From Amphibacillus sediminis NBRC 103570 (lineage in GTDB: Bacteria; Bacillota; Bacilli; Bacillales; Amphibacillaceae), in NCBI RefSeq assembly GCF_001552275.1, contig NZ_BCQW01000004.1, positions 122,318 to 186,317 of the forward strand: a stretch of DNA of 64,000 nucleotides. Direction: 5' to 3'. The notes beneath the pieces were generated by a model. It did no database searches and was not told where the DNA came from. It was given only the letters and a program-made list of their open reading frames with translations. Every line of letters begins with the position of its first letter. Position 1 is the first letter of the stretch. Shown in pieces: positions 48,601 to 56,129 of the stretch. The position numbers were made by a program, and so were the translations under genes.

Positions 48601-49158
48601 TTTATTGAAACAGAAGCTCCATTTGGATATCAGTTAGATGACACGCCACTTAACTTTGAAATTGAAAAGAATCAACAGGAAACCTTAACGCTTGATTTCG
48701 AAAATACAATACTCTTGAGTGAAATTGAAATAATTAAGGTAGATAGTGAAACGGATAATACGTTGGCTGGGGCTGAATTTGAGTTAGTTAATGAGTCTGG
48801 TGAAATTATAGCTAACGTGGTAACAGATAATAGTGGGAGAGCGGTGATTGAAGATCTACCTCCGGGTGAGTATCAACTCATAGAAAAGCGTGCACCATAT
48901 GGATATAGCGCTCTTACAGAGCCTGTTGAAATTTTAATCGAGTTGGGACAAAGTCACCTAGAGCTGGTCATTGAGAATAATCCAGTCGAGCACGACATTC
49001 AACCACCAGTTTCTGAAGAGAATGAAAATCCATTTCAATTGCCACAGACAGGTGAAGAATGGTTAAGATATTTGATGATTCTGGGTGGAATGTTAGTGGG
49101 TACAGGAAGTCTAATCGTCATTAATCATTTTAAGAAAGTTAGAAGAAAGCTCGGTTAA
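42682..49158 (+). CDS. Giant CnaB-repeat adhesin with LPQTG anchor
   Basis: The 2158 residues start with a signal peptide (1-27). An adhesive N-terminal region with DUF11/isopeptide-type domains (about 190-1090) follows. Eleven CnaB/SpaA-like repeats then run from residue about 1093 to 2105, starting every 276 bp from 45958 to 48718 without any length change. Each has a strand-one Lys, an ET pair and a terminal Asn, the residues that form internal Lys-Asn isopeptide bonds. LPQTGEEW (about 2120), a hydrophobic helix and KKVRRK end the protein. It is a long wall-anchored stalk; the ligand is unknown. Confidence 0.88.
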   Translation: MKRFFSLILIFMIISSQFSPPIIMIANSMLDTSHIKIEIEEGASQDLAILDVLAGESIDKIALILPEGVEFNESATISESQEGQHLTYDANHHQVTIIFDVEAPNDFKLVLNHLAEGMHQLSAIGYQAGSDVTSEIFIFEIVGNDQDFNEKEDNVVVKQESELEQSQSNENAKLVVDDLESEVEKNETNGENIFVPYVGNLNVDLDISPLRETILSGNDAVYRIVLKLTGSRTEYTDATIVIDLPVGDHIQFNQLTSDLIIAGVEPIFDSDTNQLIYQFDSIAAGQTYENIIRLSTENGYIVDGTALDVTASFVANEQVELTDSATIMVEATNPISLSKSYKRTLGNNLNIPTPNSQTVWEITIDVPKNNLGQHYIDENEHITIVDTLPPGLAYHSTISGPEPEQNGNELIWTFDAPSFEEQEQSTNQLFTEKIEVMLVVGSGTIDETLTNQVVGELVFVGNHSDSVSASDSIVVVDSDTANGDITGTWYVPQHLGPANGEGGVASASNRNPNPIVYDDALLAFSHGIAPLPESQYGDFQQYTTSYYIDRHLIFKELRTPRGFVFRPNANYPSGVPLRDDPVFNIEATVNGVRQLLVENAETSRTYNRSELGIETDDLVTEIHLNFTYAPSGMLNNGLATYYFDVSPGYVGPVTNTWDVYGVNGAGRSFANSYNNDPLAGARSAVIAPKPTDQPPIATVGVELIEHVGGQVMVGENRMRVDLNTQNSSTLAMTGALETVVLLPYGVKLAEQTNEAFIDADGRSTLESTGAIGGDFEVLSDSYNASGRQLVKFTWYDHLLRPGQSVYAEIDLEIDSIAPSSLLFEVYGFSGDNELAVPSVSDPALTDTVLQTDTGDLNDNGNEDQPRIRSGNIYSISGNYNIQTEKLVRGQLDNDFSHFGKTVPGGSIDYRLILSNTTSRDISFLTLIDVLPSIGDLGITDNIDRGSQFTPNLSGPIQLPIEWEELVNVYYSSAKNPYRDDLIQNTIYPDSTEQLSNPSGSENPDWVLEANVADWSEIHSFKIELKDDTEWIAGQDMVIEYTMQAPLWSEVSEDILDPTVDPATRAAWNSFAIATDNGQPVEPLRVGIYMEYDNSVLLSKVDEEGETLEGVVFDLVNEQEEVVLSGLTTNEEGVISVENLQPGRYAFIETDTLPGYQLDPTPIPFTIEFSQQEQIEVVKVNEYATGSVELTKLGEDNDGLQGAVFTLVNEDGDVIETGLTTNEQGILIVEELKPGNYAFIETEAPFGHEIDPTPIEFEIVFNQQDVLQIETINEQARGSVLLIKEGEDGSLLEGVTFELQDQEGQTLQTDLRTDADGELYISDLKPGYYQLVETASIPGYELDTSPIEFEIELGQSQTLELTFVNPLSTGSVQLLKVGEDDESLAGAVFTLVDNLGEEIEIGLRTDDDGLLMVDNLKPGEYAFIETEAPFGYQLNETPIPFEIVFNQQETIEVEVVNNYIPSSFELTKEGENGTFLEGAVFELQDGAGNTLQTNLMTDENGKLLITGLTPGAYQLIETATLPGYELDSTPIEFEIGLGQTEVTEVTFVNNLTPGSVQLNKVSELGEALEGAIFTLVDDLGEEIETDLRTDAEGILLIENLLPGQYSLIETEAPFGYELDSRPITFEIDFDQQTVIELEFENEQSTGAVQLIKEDEDGKRLEGVAFELQDSDGNILQEDLITNSDGRLLIEDLKPGNYQLVETATIPGYDLDTSPIEFEIELGQLETVEVHFINPLTPGAFQLLKVGEGGETLAGAMFTLFDSDGNEMLTNLETDEQGLLVVEDLKPGQYTLVETQAPFGFQLDDTPIEFEIAFNQQEILELVMENLYTPSAFELVKEGEDGVLLEGVVFELQDGEGNTLQTDLVTNENGRLLISNLNPGIYKLIEIETIPGYDLDQTPIEFEIGLGESQVSEFTFVNTLTPGSVELIKIDEKGATLEGAVFTLVNEDGDEIDTGLTTNEQGILLVEELKPGNYAFIETEAPFGYQLDDTPLNFEIEKNQQETLTLDFENTILLSEIEIIKVDSETDNTLAGAEFELVNESGEIIANVVTDNSGRAVIEDLPPGEYQLIEKRAPYGYSALTEPVEILIELGQSHLELVIENNPVEHDIQPPVSEENENPFQLPQTGEEWLRYLMILGGMLVGTGSLIVINHFKKVRRKLG

Positions 49159-49163
49159 GTTGA

Positions 49164-49201
49164 AAAAGGGATGACAAGCATAAAATGTCGTCATCCCTTT
49201 T
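49164..49201 (+). terminator. Hairpin between adhesin and sortase genes
   Basis: Perfect 12-base arms AAAAGGGATGAC (49164-49175) and GTCATCCCTTTT (49190-49201). The U-run is short, so it may reduce rather than abolish read-through into the sortase gene. Confidence 0.72.
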
Positions 49202-49248
49202 GTCAATAAAATAACTTAGCTGTCAAACTACTTAAAGGATGGACTTAC

Positions 49249-49830
49249 ATGATCAATAAACGGTTAATATTTGGAATCATTTTTATTGCAGTTGGGGTTA
49301 TTTGTATATCTGTCCCTTTAACCTATGATTGGTATACTACACATAAAAATCAAGAGTTGGTTGATGCAATGAACTTATTAAAACGCGACGGATTAGATGG
49401 AGACCAAAAAGAATTAAACTGGTCTAGAGAAGAACTTGAAAGTGTCTATCATCTAGAAATACCCTCTATTAAGCTTGAACAATTTGTACTACCGGAGACT
49501 ACTGAAGAGAACTTAGCCATTAGCTTAACCCAAATTAAATCAGACCAGAATCCAGAGTTGGATAACATTTCAATTGCAGGCCATCGTGGCTATCGTAGTG
49601 ATCGTCATTTTAGCCAATTACCTAATGTTAGGGAAGGTGAAGAGATACTGTTAGAAACAGATGATAAACGATTTGTTTACAAAGTCAGCACAATTATGAT
49701 TGTTGAAGCGACCCAAGTCGATGTCCTTGATAACAATGGGCCAGAAATAACGCTCATAACATGTACCATTTCTGGTGAAGAGCGAGTCGTTGTAAAGGGA
49801 ACGTTAGTAGAGGTACAAGAATTGCTATAG
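49249..49830 (+). CDS. Sortase (class D-like)
   Basis: The 193 residues have an N-terminal membrane anchor (about 5-27) and a sortase barrel. Catalytic residues are His112 (SIAGHRGY), Cys172 (TLITCT) and Arg179 (ERVVVKG). Sortases cleave LPxTG-type signals and join the protein to peptidoglycan. The gene lies directly downstream of the LPQTG adhesin, with a hairpin between, so it is its likely dedicated enzyme. Compact size and motif style fit class D. It may also serve the LPNTA protein at 32662. Confidence 0.85.
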   Translation: MINKRLIFGIIFIAVGVICISVPLTYDWYTTHKNQELVDAMNLLKRDGLDGDQKELNWSREELESVYHLEIPSIKLEQFVLPETTEENLAISLTQIKSDQNPELDNISIAGHRGYRSDRHFSQLPNVREGEEILLETDDKRFVYKVSTIMIVEATQVDVLDNNGPEITLITCTISGEERVVVKGTLVEVQELL

Positions 49831-49895
49831 CTAAGTTATCAATTGCTTTAGTTTTAGCTCTGTAATATTTAATGTTGATAAATTCGGTCATTTTA

Positions 49896-49929
49896 GGGGA
49901 ACCCAATGTTAGACGGTTTCCCTTTTTTC
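49896..49929 (+). terminator. Terminator of the sortase gene
   Basis: GGGGAACC pairs with GGTTTCCC (ending near 49922) and a run of T follows. Confidence 0.75.
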
Positions 49930-50191
49930 CTTACTCGATTAATTTCTATTGTCGTCCATCAACATAGTAAGAAAGAGGAATTTTGCCACCAACTCCTCCT
50001 TCATTCAGTAGCATAGAACCCTAGCTTTCCTTCCATTTTCCATAAGAATATTTTAACATAATTATCCTTTAAAATTTATTATAATTACTATTCTTTTAAA
50101 ATTTTAACAAGTGTACTCTGAATGTCTCTGTCCATTCTCAAATAGAAATAACATAGAGATTTAAAAAAGGTTTTGTGTAAGCTGCTTATAT

Positions 50192-50229
50192 AAAGAGAGA
50201 TTAACGGTTTAAGTCTCCAATCTCTCTTT
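50192..50229 (-). terminator. Terminator of the pucR-hydrolase operon
   Basis: AAAGAGAGATT (50192-50202) pairs perfectly with AATCTCTCTTT (50219-50229), just downstream of the hydrolase on the minus strand. The 49930-50191 stretch holds no gene I can support. Confidence 0.8.
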
Positions 50230-50240
50230 TGTTCTTCATA

Positions 50241-51095
50241 TTAATCTATCGTGTCTAACCAATTTATAATTTTATAGTACAATGTTTCCGATTCCACTAA
50301 ATTTACATGTCGATCAAAATCGTGTTCCAAGCCGTTTACGGTAAATAATTCGTTTTTCGGAATCGATTGCGCTAACGTCTCGGTAAAATGGTAAGGGACA
50401 TCCTGATCATCGGTACTGGCTGATAAAAAGGTTGGTGGCAGTTCTTTTAGATCTTCTTCTGTCAGTGAATAAGTTGAAAGAGATTCCTGCTCTTTAATTA
50501 ATTGATAAACCCATTTGCCGGTTTGGCGGTAATAGAGATAAATAGAATATCTTTTTTCAAGCGGGCCGTTAACGATCGGCTTGTCCTCTAATAATTTTAA
50601 CAGATCATTGTATTTCATTTTTGGGAATTTCGCGTAGTAGCGATTAGGTCCTTTTAGCCGTCCATCCATTAAAGAATAATAGCCGTATAAACATATAATC
50701 GCAAGCGGACGCTTGAATAGAGCTTGCTTGTTCATTAATAAGCTTAAGTAAGCCCCACTTGACCGCCCAAACAAAATATAATCGGTAGTTGATAGTTCTA
50801 ATATGGAGCTGGCATGAGCATTAAACCACTGCAACGCCTTTTGGATACTATTGACGATGTCGTCTAATTTGGACTCTGGTGCTAGGGGATAATCAATCGA
50901 AAAAAAGTCATACCCTGCATTGACAAGCTTTTGAATATAGACGTCTGGTAAATCATCTCTGCTGCCATACACTAACCCTCCACCATGGATATAGATCATT
51001 GTTTTTTCTTTTCGATTTTTTTGCTCAGCTTTGATAAACGTTCCTTCTAATGGAATTTGTCCAATGCTGCCATATTGAACTGTTGTTGTTTTCAT
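50241..51095 (-). CDS. Alpha/beta hydrolase (HSL/esterase-like), coupled to pucR
   Basis: A 284-residue alpha/beta hydrolase with the oxyanion-hole motif HGGG (YIHGGGLVYG, about 33-42), the nucleophile elbow GRSSG, an Asp in DDQDVP and the final His in GLEHDFDRH. The family hydrolyses esters, amides or carbamates. Its start overlaps the pucR stop (ATGA), so regulator and enzyme are translated together, which suggests that it works in the same nitrogen pathway. Hydrolysis of a carbamoylated or amide precursor is a guess. A general carboxylesterase is the alternative. Confidence 0.78.
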   Translation of the reverse strand: MKTTTVQYGSIGQIPLEGTFIKAEQKNRKEKTMIYIHGGGLVYGSRDDLPDVYIQKLVNAGYDFFSIDYPLAPESKLDDIVNSIQKALQWFNAHASSILELSTTDYILFGRSSGAYLSLLMNKQALFKRPLAIICLYGYYSLMDGRLKGPNRYYAKFPKMKYNDLLKLLEDKPIVNGPLEKRYSIYLYYRQTGKWVYQLIKEQESLSTYSLTEEDLKELPPTFLSASTDDQDVPYHFTETLAQSIPKNELFTVNGLEHDFDRHVNLVESETLYYKIINWLDTID

Positions 51096-52729
51096 TCTTT
51101 CATCAACCCTTCATCAGTGGTATTCAAAAATTCAAGTAATCTTAATCCGACATTAATTTGTAAGAGTTCCTCAGCATTGTCAAAGTTTATTTGCGTGAGT
51201 TGCATGACTCGTTCAATTCGATATTTGGCTGTTTTCGGGTGAATAAAGAGCTTCTCAGCCGTTATCTTAAAGTTTTGATTATGATCGAGAAACACTTTTA
51301 ACGTTTTGACAAGCTCAGGGTTTTGTTTTTGTAAATCTAATAGTTTATCTGGTACGAAGTGGATTAAATTTTCAACGTTATTTGATTCAAGGAAAATCTG
51401 AAAGACCCCGATCTCTTTATAACTAATCACCCTATTTTTGTGATGGGCTTTCCTTAATAGTTTTAATAGATTATAAGCTTGTTTATAGGCGATCGGTAAA
51501 TCAAAAATATTAGCCTTATTGCTTATACCTGTATTTAAAATTAATTTTGAGAAGTGGGTAATGCCTGTTAATGATTTAATCGCTGTCATTACATTTTCTT
51601 TTATCTTTTTGTCACTATCTGTATTCGAGATTAAAAAGATAATTTTATCCTTCTTGACGAGGTAGATATATTTCTTCCAATGTAATTTAATATAATTTGA
51701 GAGTTCTTTAGCAATTGAAGTCGTATCCTCCCATTTTTTATTTTTTATATTATGATCCTCATAGACATCTACCACAACAATATTAAAAACATCTTCTTCA
51801 TGAAACTTTAAATAGTTTAATGTCTCTTTCAACTCATCTACACTTTGGTAACGTCCATAGATTAAATCATTAATAATTTCATTTAAATGACTTAAATTTT
51901 GCTGTTGTAATGCATACTTTTTTAGAAATTCCATTTGGAGAAAGCTAACAGTATTTTCAATAGCCATAAAATTCTTTTCAGACGTTGTTTGATTTAATTC
52001 ATGAATAATAAGTTTATATGTGTTCTCTCCTAACGTTGGAATGTCGACGACTAATATTGTTTTTTCATCATTCATCTCTGGGTTTTGATAATAAACATAT
52101 TGCTTTTGATATTCAAATTGGGTGTAGCGTGTTTTAGGTAAGCTGGTAGTTCTTATGGTTTGAAATTTGTCTAGAGCCTTATTGGTACTTATATAAACGG
52201 TATGATTTTTCAGTAGAGTAACCGGTTTTTGAATTAAACGTTCAATAAATAACAGGATATCGATTAGGCTTGGTTCTTCTAGTGCCATTTTTGTTAAGAC
52301 ATGATTGATATCATAATAATGATCGAGCAGGACTTTATTTTTATTGATCAGTGTTTCCATCACTTCTAGTATAATTGCTTCGTATTTCGTTTTCTTTTGG
52401 ATCTTTATTAAAGGGATATTAAAGAAGTTGCATTCTTCAATAAAGTGTTCTGGAATAAGTTGGACTAGACGATCCATTTTAACAATGAGTGCAGAAATCC
52501 CTACATCGTTCGCTTTAATAAAGAATTGCTTTGTTTCATCCTCAGATAAATCCTTTAAAGCGAAAAAGCTCGTTAAGATAACTTGTCCATGACTTCCCCA
52601 AACATCAATATCTGGTGCTTCCATGACCATGATGCCGGTTACTTCTTTACCAAGCCCGTCTAAACCGCCAATTAGTTTTCCTTCTATTAGTGAATCAAAC
52701 GTGAGTATATCCTCAACTGTTAGTGGCAT
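51092..52729 (-). CDS. PucR family transcriptional activator
   Basis: The 545 residues start with the PucR sensory domain (about 1-125, LTVEDILTFDSLIEGKLIGG). A central GGDEF-like region and a C-terminal PucR helix-turn-helix (KVFLDHNQNFKITAEKLFIHPKTAKYRIERV) follow. PucR proteins control purine, allantoin and related nitrogen catabolism. ATG 52729 is preferred over 52771 because GGGGGG lies just upstream. It is divergent from the FdrA-YlbE gene, its probable target. A repeat element fills most of the gap between them. Confidence 0.85.
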   Translation of the reverse strand: MPLTVEDILTFDSLIEGKLIGGLDGLGKEVTGIMVMEAPDIDVWGSHGQVILTSFFALKDLSEDETKQFFIKANDVGISALIVKMDRLVQLIPEHFIEECNFFNIPLIKIQKKTKYEAIILEVMETLINKNKVLLDHYYDINHVLTKMALEEPSLIDILLFIERLIQKPVTLLKNHTVYISTNKALDKFQTIRTTSLPKTRYTQFEYQKQYVYYQNPEMNDEKTILVVDIPTLGENTYKLIIHELNQTTSEKNFMAIENTVSFLQMEFLKKYALQQQNLSHLNEIINDLIYGRYQSVDELKETLNYLKFHEEDVFNIVVVDVYEDHNIKNKKWEDTTSIAKELSNYIKLHWKKYIYLVKKDKIIFLISNTDSDKKIKENVMTAIKSLTGITHFSKLILNTGISNKANIFDLPIAYKQAYNLLKLLRKAHHKNRVISYKEIGVFQIFLESNNVENLIHFVPDKLLDLQKQNPELVKTLKVFLDHNQNFKITAEKLFIHPKTAKYRIERVMQLTQINFDNAEELLQINVGLRLLEFLNTTDEGLMKE

Positions 52730-52772
52730 ATTGACCCCCCTGTGAAAGTTAATGTAAAAGCAATCTATCATT

Positions 52773-53022
52773 TATCGCAGTGTAACTGGCTAGGGCTGCG
52801 ATTACTCGCCCCATCGAAGGGCTTTTGTAAGACTCCCACTACAAGAAATAAGTGAACACGTCATGTCTAAGTGGGGAGATCCAACAGCCAATAACGGCCC
52901 GATTGGTTCAACTAACGTTCAGTGGGGGATGGAGGAAGCTGATTAAGTTCGCGAAGTCGTGTCGCAACGTCTGCACGAGCACATCCTATGTATCGTCCCC
53001 CACTGAACGAAGTTTCACTTTA
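52773..53022 (+). repeat. Repeat element copy 3 (long form, about 250 bp)
   Basis: Nearly colinear with the copy at 42383, including TATCGCAG, TGCGATTACTCGCCCCAT, ATAAGTGAACACGTCATGTC, the GTTCAGTGGGGG arm (from about 52918) and the CCCCCACTGAAC arm (to about 53008). It occupies the intergenic region between divergent pucR and fdrA-ylbE. It must therefore contain or displace part of their control DNA. A TATAAT at 53092-53097, downstream of the element, may drive the fdrA-ylbE gene. Confidence 0.82.
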
Positions 53023-53126
53023 TCCATCGCGGATAAAAGTATAGCACTTTTTTTATCGTCTATCCACAATGAAAACACTTTCTTTCAAAAGTATAATAAA
53101 AATATCACAAAGAAAGGAGATCTTAA

Positions 53127-56100
53127 ATGCTCTATACAATAATAAAAGCAAATAGTTATCAAGACTCGATTAACCTAATGCTGTTAACCAATTCAGTTAA
53201 TAGTATCGAAGGGGTTAATAAAAGCTCGATTATGATGGGGACGGATGCAAATAAAGATATTTTTAAAAACTCAGGCTTGCTAACTCCTGAGGCTGAAGCC
53301 GCAAAAGGCAATGATATGGTCATCGTGGTCGATACAGATGATGAAGCAGTAATAGAACAGGTACTAGCAGAAGTCGATCGCTTTTTAAATGATCTGTCAG
53401 TTAAGAAGGATTCAGAGGGGATGGCAGCAGTGAAAAATTGGGAAAGCGCAATGGAAGCTATGCCTGATGCTAATTTAGCCCTTGTTTCCATTCCTGGTGA
53501 ATATGCTGCAGATGAAATAGAAAAAGCATTGGATCATAACTTAAATGTCTTCTCCTTCAGTGACAATATTTCCATTGAGGATGAAGTAAGACTGAAAAAG
53601 AAAGCGCATGAAAAAGGATTACTCCTAATGGGTCCTGATTGTGGAACGGGAATCATTTCAAGTATTCCGATGGCTTTTACCAATGTCGTGAATCAAGGTA
53701 ATATCGGAATAGTTGGCGCTTCTGGTACAGGGATTCAAGAAGTAACAGCGATGATAGATAAATTAGGTGGGGGAGTGGTCCACGCAATTGGTACTGGAGG
53801 CCGTGATTTAAGTGACAAAGTCGGTGCTATTACGGTAATGGACGCCATTGTTGGCTTAGAGCATCACGACCCAACAGAGGTTGTCGTGGTCATTTCCAAG
53901 CCACCTGCACCAGAAGTAAGAGATAAAGTCGTTCAACTTCTTCATGATATTAGTAAACCCGTAGTAGCCATCTTCATTGGAGAGAAACCAGATCATCATG
54001 AAGGCAATGTCTATCTTGCTCACACTCTAGAAGAAACAGCACGAATAGCAGTTGATTTGGCAAACGGCAATACGGTCAAAGCTAATTACCAAGAGCCCGC
54101 ATCTCATATAGTTGAACAGGCACTTTCAGCAGGTAAGACGGTTAAAGGCCTATATTCTGGTGGAACGCTAGCTGCTGAAGCAGGCATGTTAATTTCTGAA
54201 GCATTAGAACTAGGTGGCTTAATAAAAGCAGAAGGCTATATTTTGAAGGCAGATGGATTTGAAGTGATGGATTTAGGTGATGATATTTATACGCAAGGTA
54301 AGCCTCATCCTATGATTGATCCAGAAGTTCGAATCAATAAAATTAAAGAGTACGCAAACGATTCTTCAACAGGTGTTATCTTACTTGATTGCGTGTTAGG
54401 ATACGGTTCACATCCAGATATGGCATCCGCTCTAGCACCTGCTGTGAAAGAAGCAATTGCGACTGCTCAAGCGGATGGAAGAGACTTGCATTTTGTAGGA
54501 ACAGTGGTTGGAACCAAACAAGACCCTCAAGATTACAATCAAGCCGTTTCAACCTTAGAAGAAGCCGGTGTTATCGTAGAAGAAAGCAATGCCAAGGCTG
54601 TTCAATTAGCACTTAAATTCATGGGTAAAGAGTTAGTGGAGGCTGATAAAGAGGTTGTTCCATATTCAAATGAGAAAAAACCATTACCTAAATTAAGTGC
54701 GGCGGTTGATGAATTATTAAACGCGATGCCTAGAGTGATTAATATTGGTCTAGAAAGCTTTACCGAACCGATAATTAAATATGGCGGTGAGACCGTTCAA
54801 TTTAATTGGAAGCCTATTGCTGGCGGTAATAAGAAATTGATCAAAATTTTGAATGCTTTACGTCAAAAAGAAGATGAAATCAACGAAGCAAACGAAGAAG
54901 TTTTAGAACGATTGAAAAATGCTCAACCTTTCCTTGTTGATGTTGTTCCTGCTAAATCTGTGATACCAGAGCTTAATGGTAAAGTTTTATCACATGCAGG
55001 TCCACCAATCACATGGGGGGAAATGACAGGCCCAATGCAAGGATCCTGTATCGGAGCAGTACTATTTGAAGGATGGGCTTCAACAGAAGAAGAAGCTAAA
55101 AAGTTATTGGAATCAGGCGAAGTAACATTTGTTCCTAACCATCATGTTCATGCAGTTGGACCAATGGGCGGTATCACTTCAGCTAATATGGCTGTCCTAG
55201 TTGTAGAAAACAAGCTAGATGATACCGTAGCATACTGTACGATGAACGAAGGGATTGGAAAAGTATTACGCTTTGGTGCCTACGCTCAAGAAGTAGTGGA
55301 TCGTTTACATTGGATGAAGGATGTATTAGGTCCGGTACTGAGTCAAGCCATAAAAACAAAAGACGGTGGAATCAATGTGAACGTTATTATTGCCAAGGCA
55401 ATAACAATGGGGGATGAGTTCCATCAAAGAAATATTGCGGCATCTTTAATTTTCTTAAAAGAAGTAACGCCTGCGATTGTTGCGCTCGATCTAGAAGATA
55501 GTAAGAAGAAAGAAGTGATTCAGTTCTTAGCGGATACCGATCAATTCTTCTTAAATATTATGATGGCAACAGGAAAAGTTATCGCAGATTACGCTAGAAA
55601 GATTGAAAAAGGAACTGTAGTTACCGCACTAACTAGAAACGGTAAAGATTTTGGCGTTCGAATTAGCGGTATGGGGGATCAATGGTTTACAGCACCAGTA
55701 AACAAACCAACAGGATTATACTTTACCGGCTTCTCAGAAGAAGATGGAAACCCAGATATCGGTGATAGTGCCATTACGGAAGCTGTCGGTGTCGGTGGTA
55801 TGGCAATGGTGGCAGCACCGGGTGTGACCAGATTTGTCGGCGCAGGAGGATTTGAGGATGCCTTAAATGTATCAAATGAGATGGATGAGATTTCAATTTC
55901 CAATAATCCTAACTGGGCCATCCCAACTTGGGACTTCAAAGGTGCGACATTAGGTATCGATTTAAGAAAAGTGGTAGAGACAGGTATAACACCATTAATC
56001 AATACCGGAATTGCTCATAAAGAAGCAGGAATCGGCCAAGTAGGTGCTGGAACTGTCCGTGCCCCACTCGCATGTTTTGAAAAGGCGTTAGCAGCCTATG

Positions 56101-56129
56101 CAGAAAAAGTTGGCATTAAAATAGATTAA
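53127..56129 (+). CDS. FdrA-YlbE fusion, oxamate carbamoyltransferase subunits
   Basis: A 1000-residue protein joining two proteins that are separate in E. coli. Residues 1-578 are FdrA, a succinyl-CoA-synthetase-like fold (MGPDCGTG; IGIVGASGTGIQE; VINIGLESF; PIAGGNKKL). Residues 583-1000 are YlbE/DUF1116 (LSHAGPPITWGEMTGPM; NTGIAHKEAGIGQVGAGTVR). In E. coli FdrA, YlbE and YlbF are needed for oxamate carbamoyltransferase, which turns oxalurate plus phosphate into oxamate and carbamoyl phosphate. RBS AAAGGAGA precedes ATG 53127, and the DUF2877 gene overlaps its stop. The exact carbamoyl substrate here is inferred. Confidence 0.86.
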   Translation: MLYTIIKANSYQDSINLMLLTNSVNSIEGVNKSSIMMGTDANKDIFKNSGLLTPEAEAAKGNDMVIVVDTDDEAVIEQVLAEVDRFLNDLSVKKDSEGMAAVKNWESAMEAMPDANLALVSIPGEYAADEIEKALDHNLNVFSFSDNISIEDEVRLKKKAHEKGLLLMGPDCGTGIISSIPMAFTNVVNQGNIGIVGASGTGIQEVTAMIDKLGGGVVHAIGTGGRDLSDKVGAITVMDAIVGLEHHDPTEVVVVISKPPAPEVRDKVVQLLHDISKPVVAIFIGEKPDHHEGNVYLAHTLEETARIAVDLANGNTVKANYQEPASHIVEQALSAGKTVKGLYSGGTLAAEAGMLISEALELGGLIKAEGYILKADGFEVMDLGDDIYTQGKPHPMIDPEVRINKIKEYANDSSTGVILLDCVLGYGSHPDMASALAPAVKEAIATAQADGRDLHFVGTVVGTKQDPQDYNQAVSTLEEAGVIVEESNAKAVQLALKFMGKELVEADKEVVPYSNEKKPLPKLSAAVDELLNAMPRVINIGLESFTEPIIKYGGETVQFNWKPIAGGNKKLIKILNALRQKEDEINEANEEVLERLKNAQPFLVDVVPAKSVIPELNGKVLSHAGPPITWGEMTGPMQGSCIGAVLFEGWASTEEEAKKLLESGEVTFVPNHHVHAVGPMGGITSANMAVLVVENKLDDTVAYCTMNEGIGKVLRFGAYAQEVVDRLHWMKDVLGPVLSQAIKTKDGGINVNVIIAKAITMGDEFHQRNIAASLIFLKEVTPAIVALDLEDSKKKEVIQFLADTDQFFLNIMMATGKVIADYARKIEKGTVVTALTRNGKDFGVRISGMGDQWFTAPVNKPTGLYFTGFSEEDGNPDIGDSAITEAVGVGGMAMVAAPGVTRFVGAGGFEDALNVSNEMDEISISNNPNWAIPTWDFKGATLGIDLRKVVETGITPLINTGIAHKEAGIGQVGAGTVRAPLACFEKALAAYAEKVGIKID

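Noticed and set aside
45958..48993. CRISPR-like or minisatellite array
   Set aside because: The periodic sequence is coding, with 92-codon protein repeats and synonymous differences.
52852..53142. Open frame through repeat copy 3
   Set aside because: The sequence is a structured repeat also present elsewhere; the frame is not kept in the copy at 42383 and overlaps the start of fdrA-ylbE.
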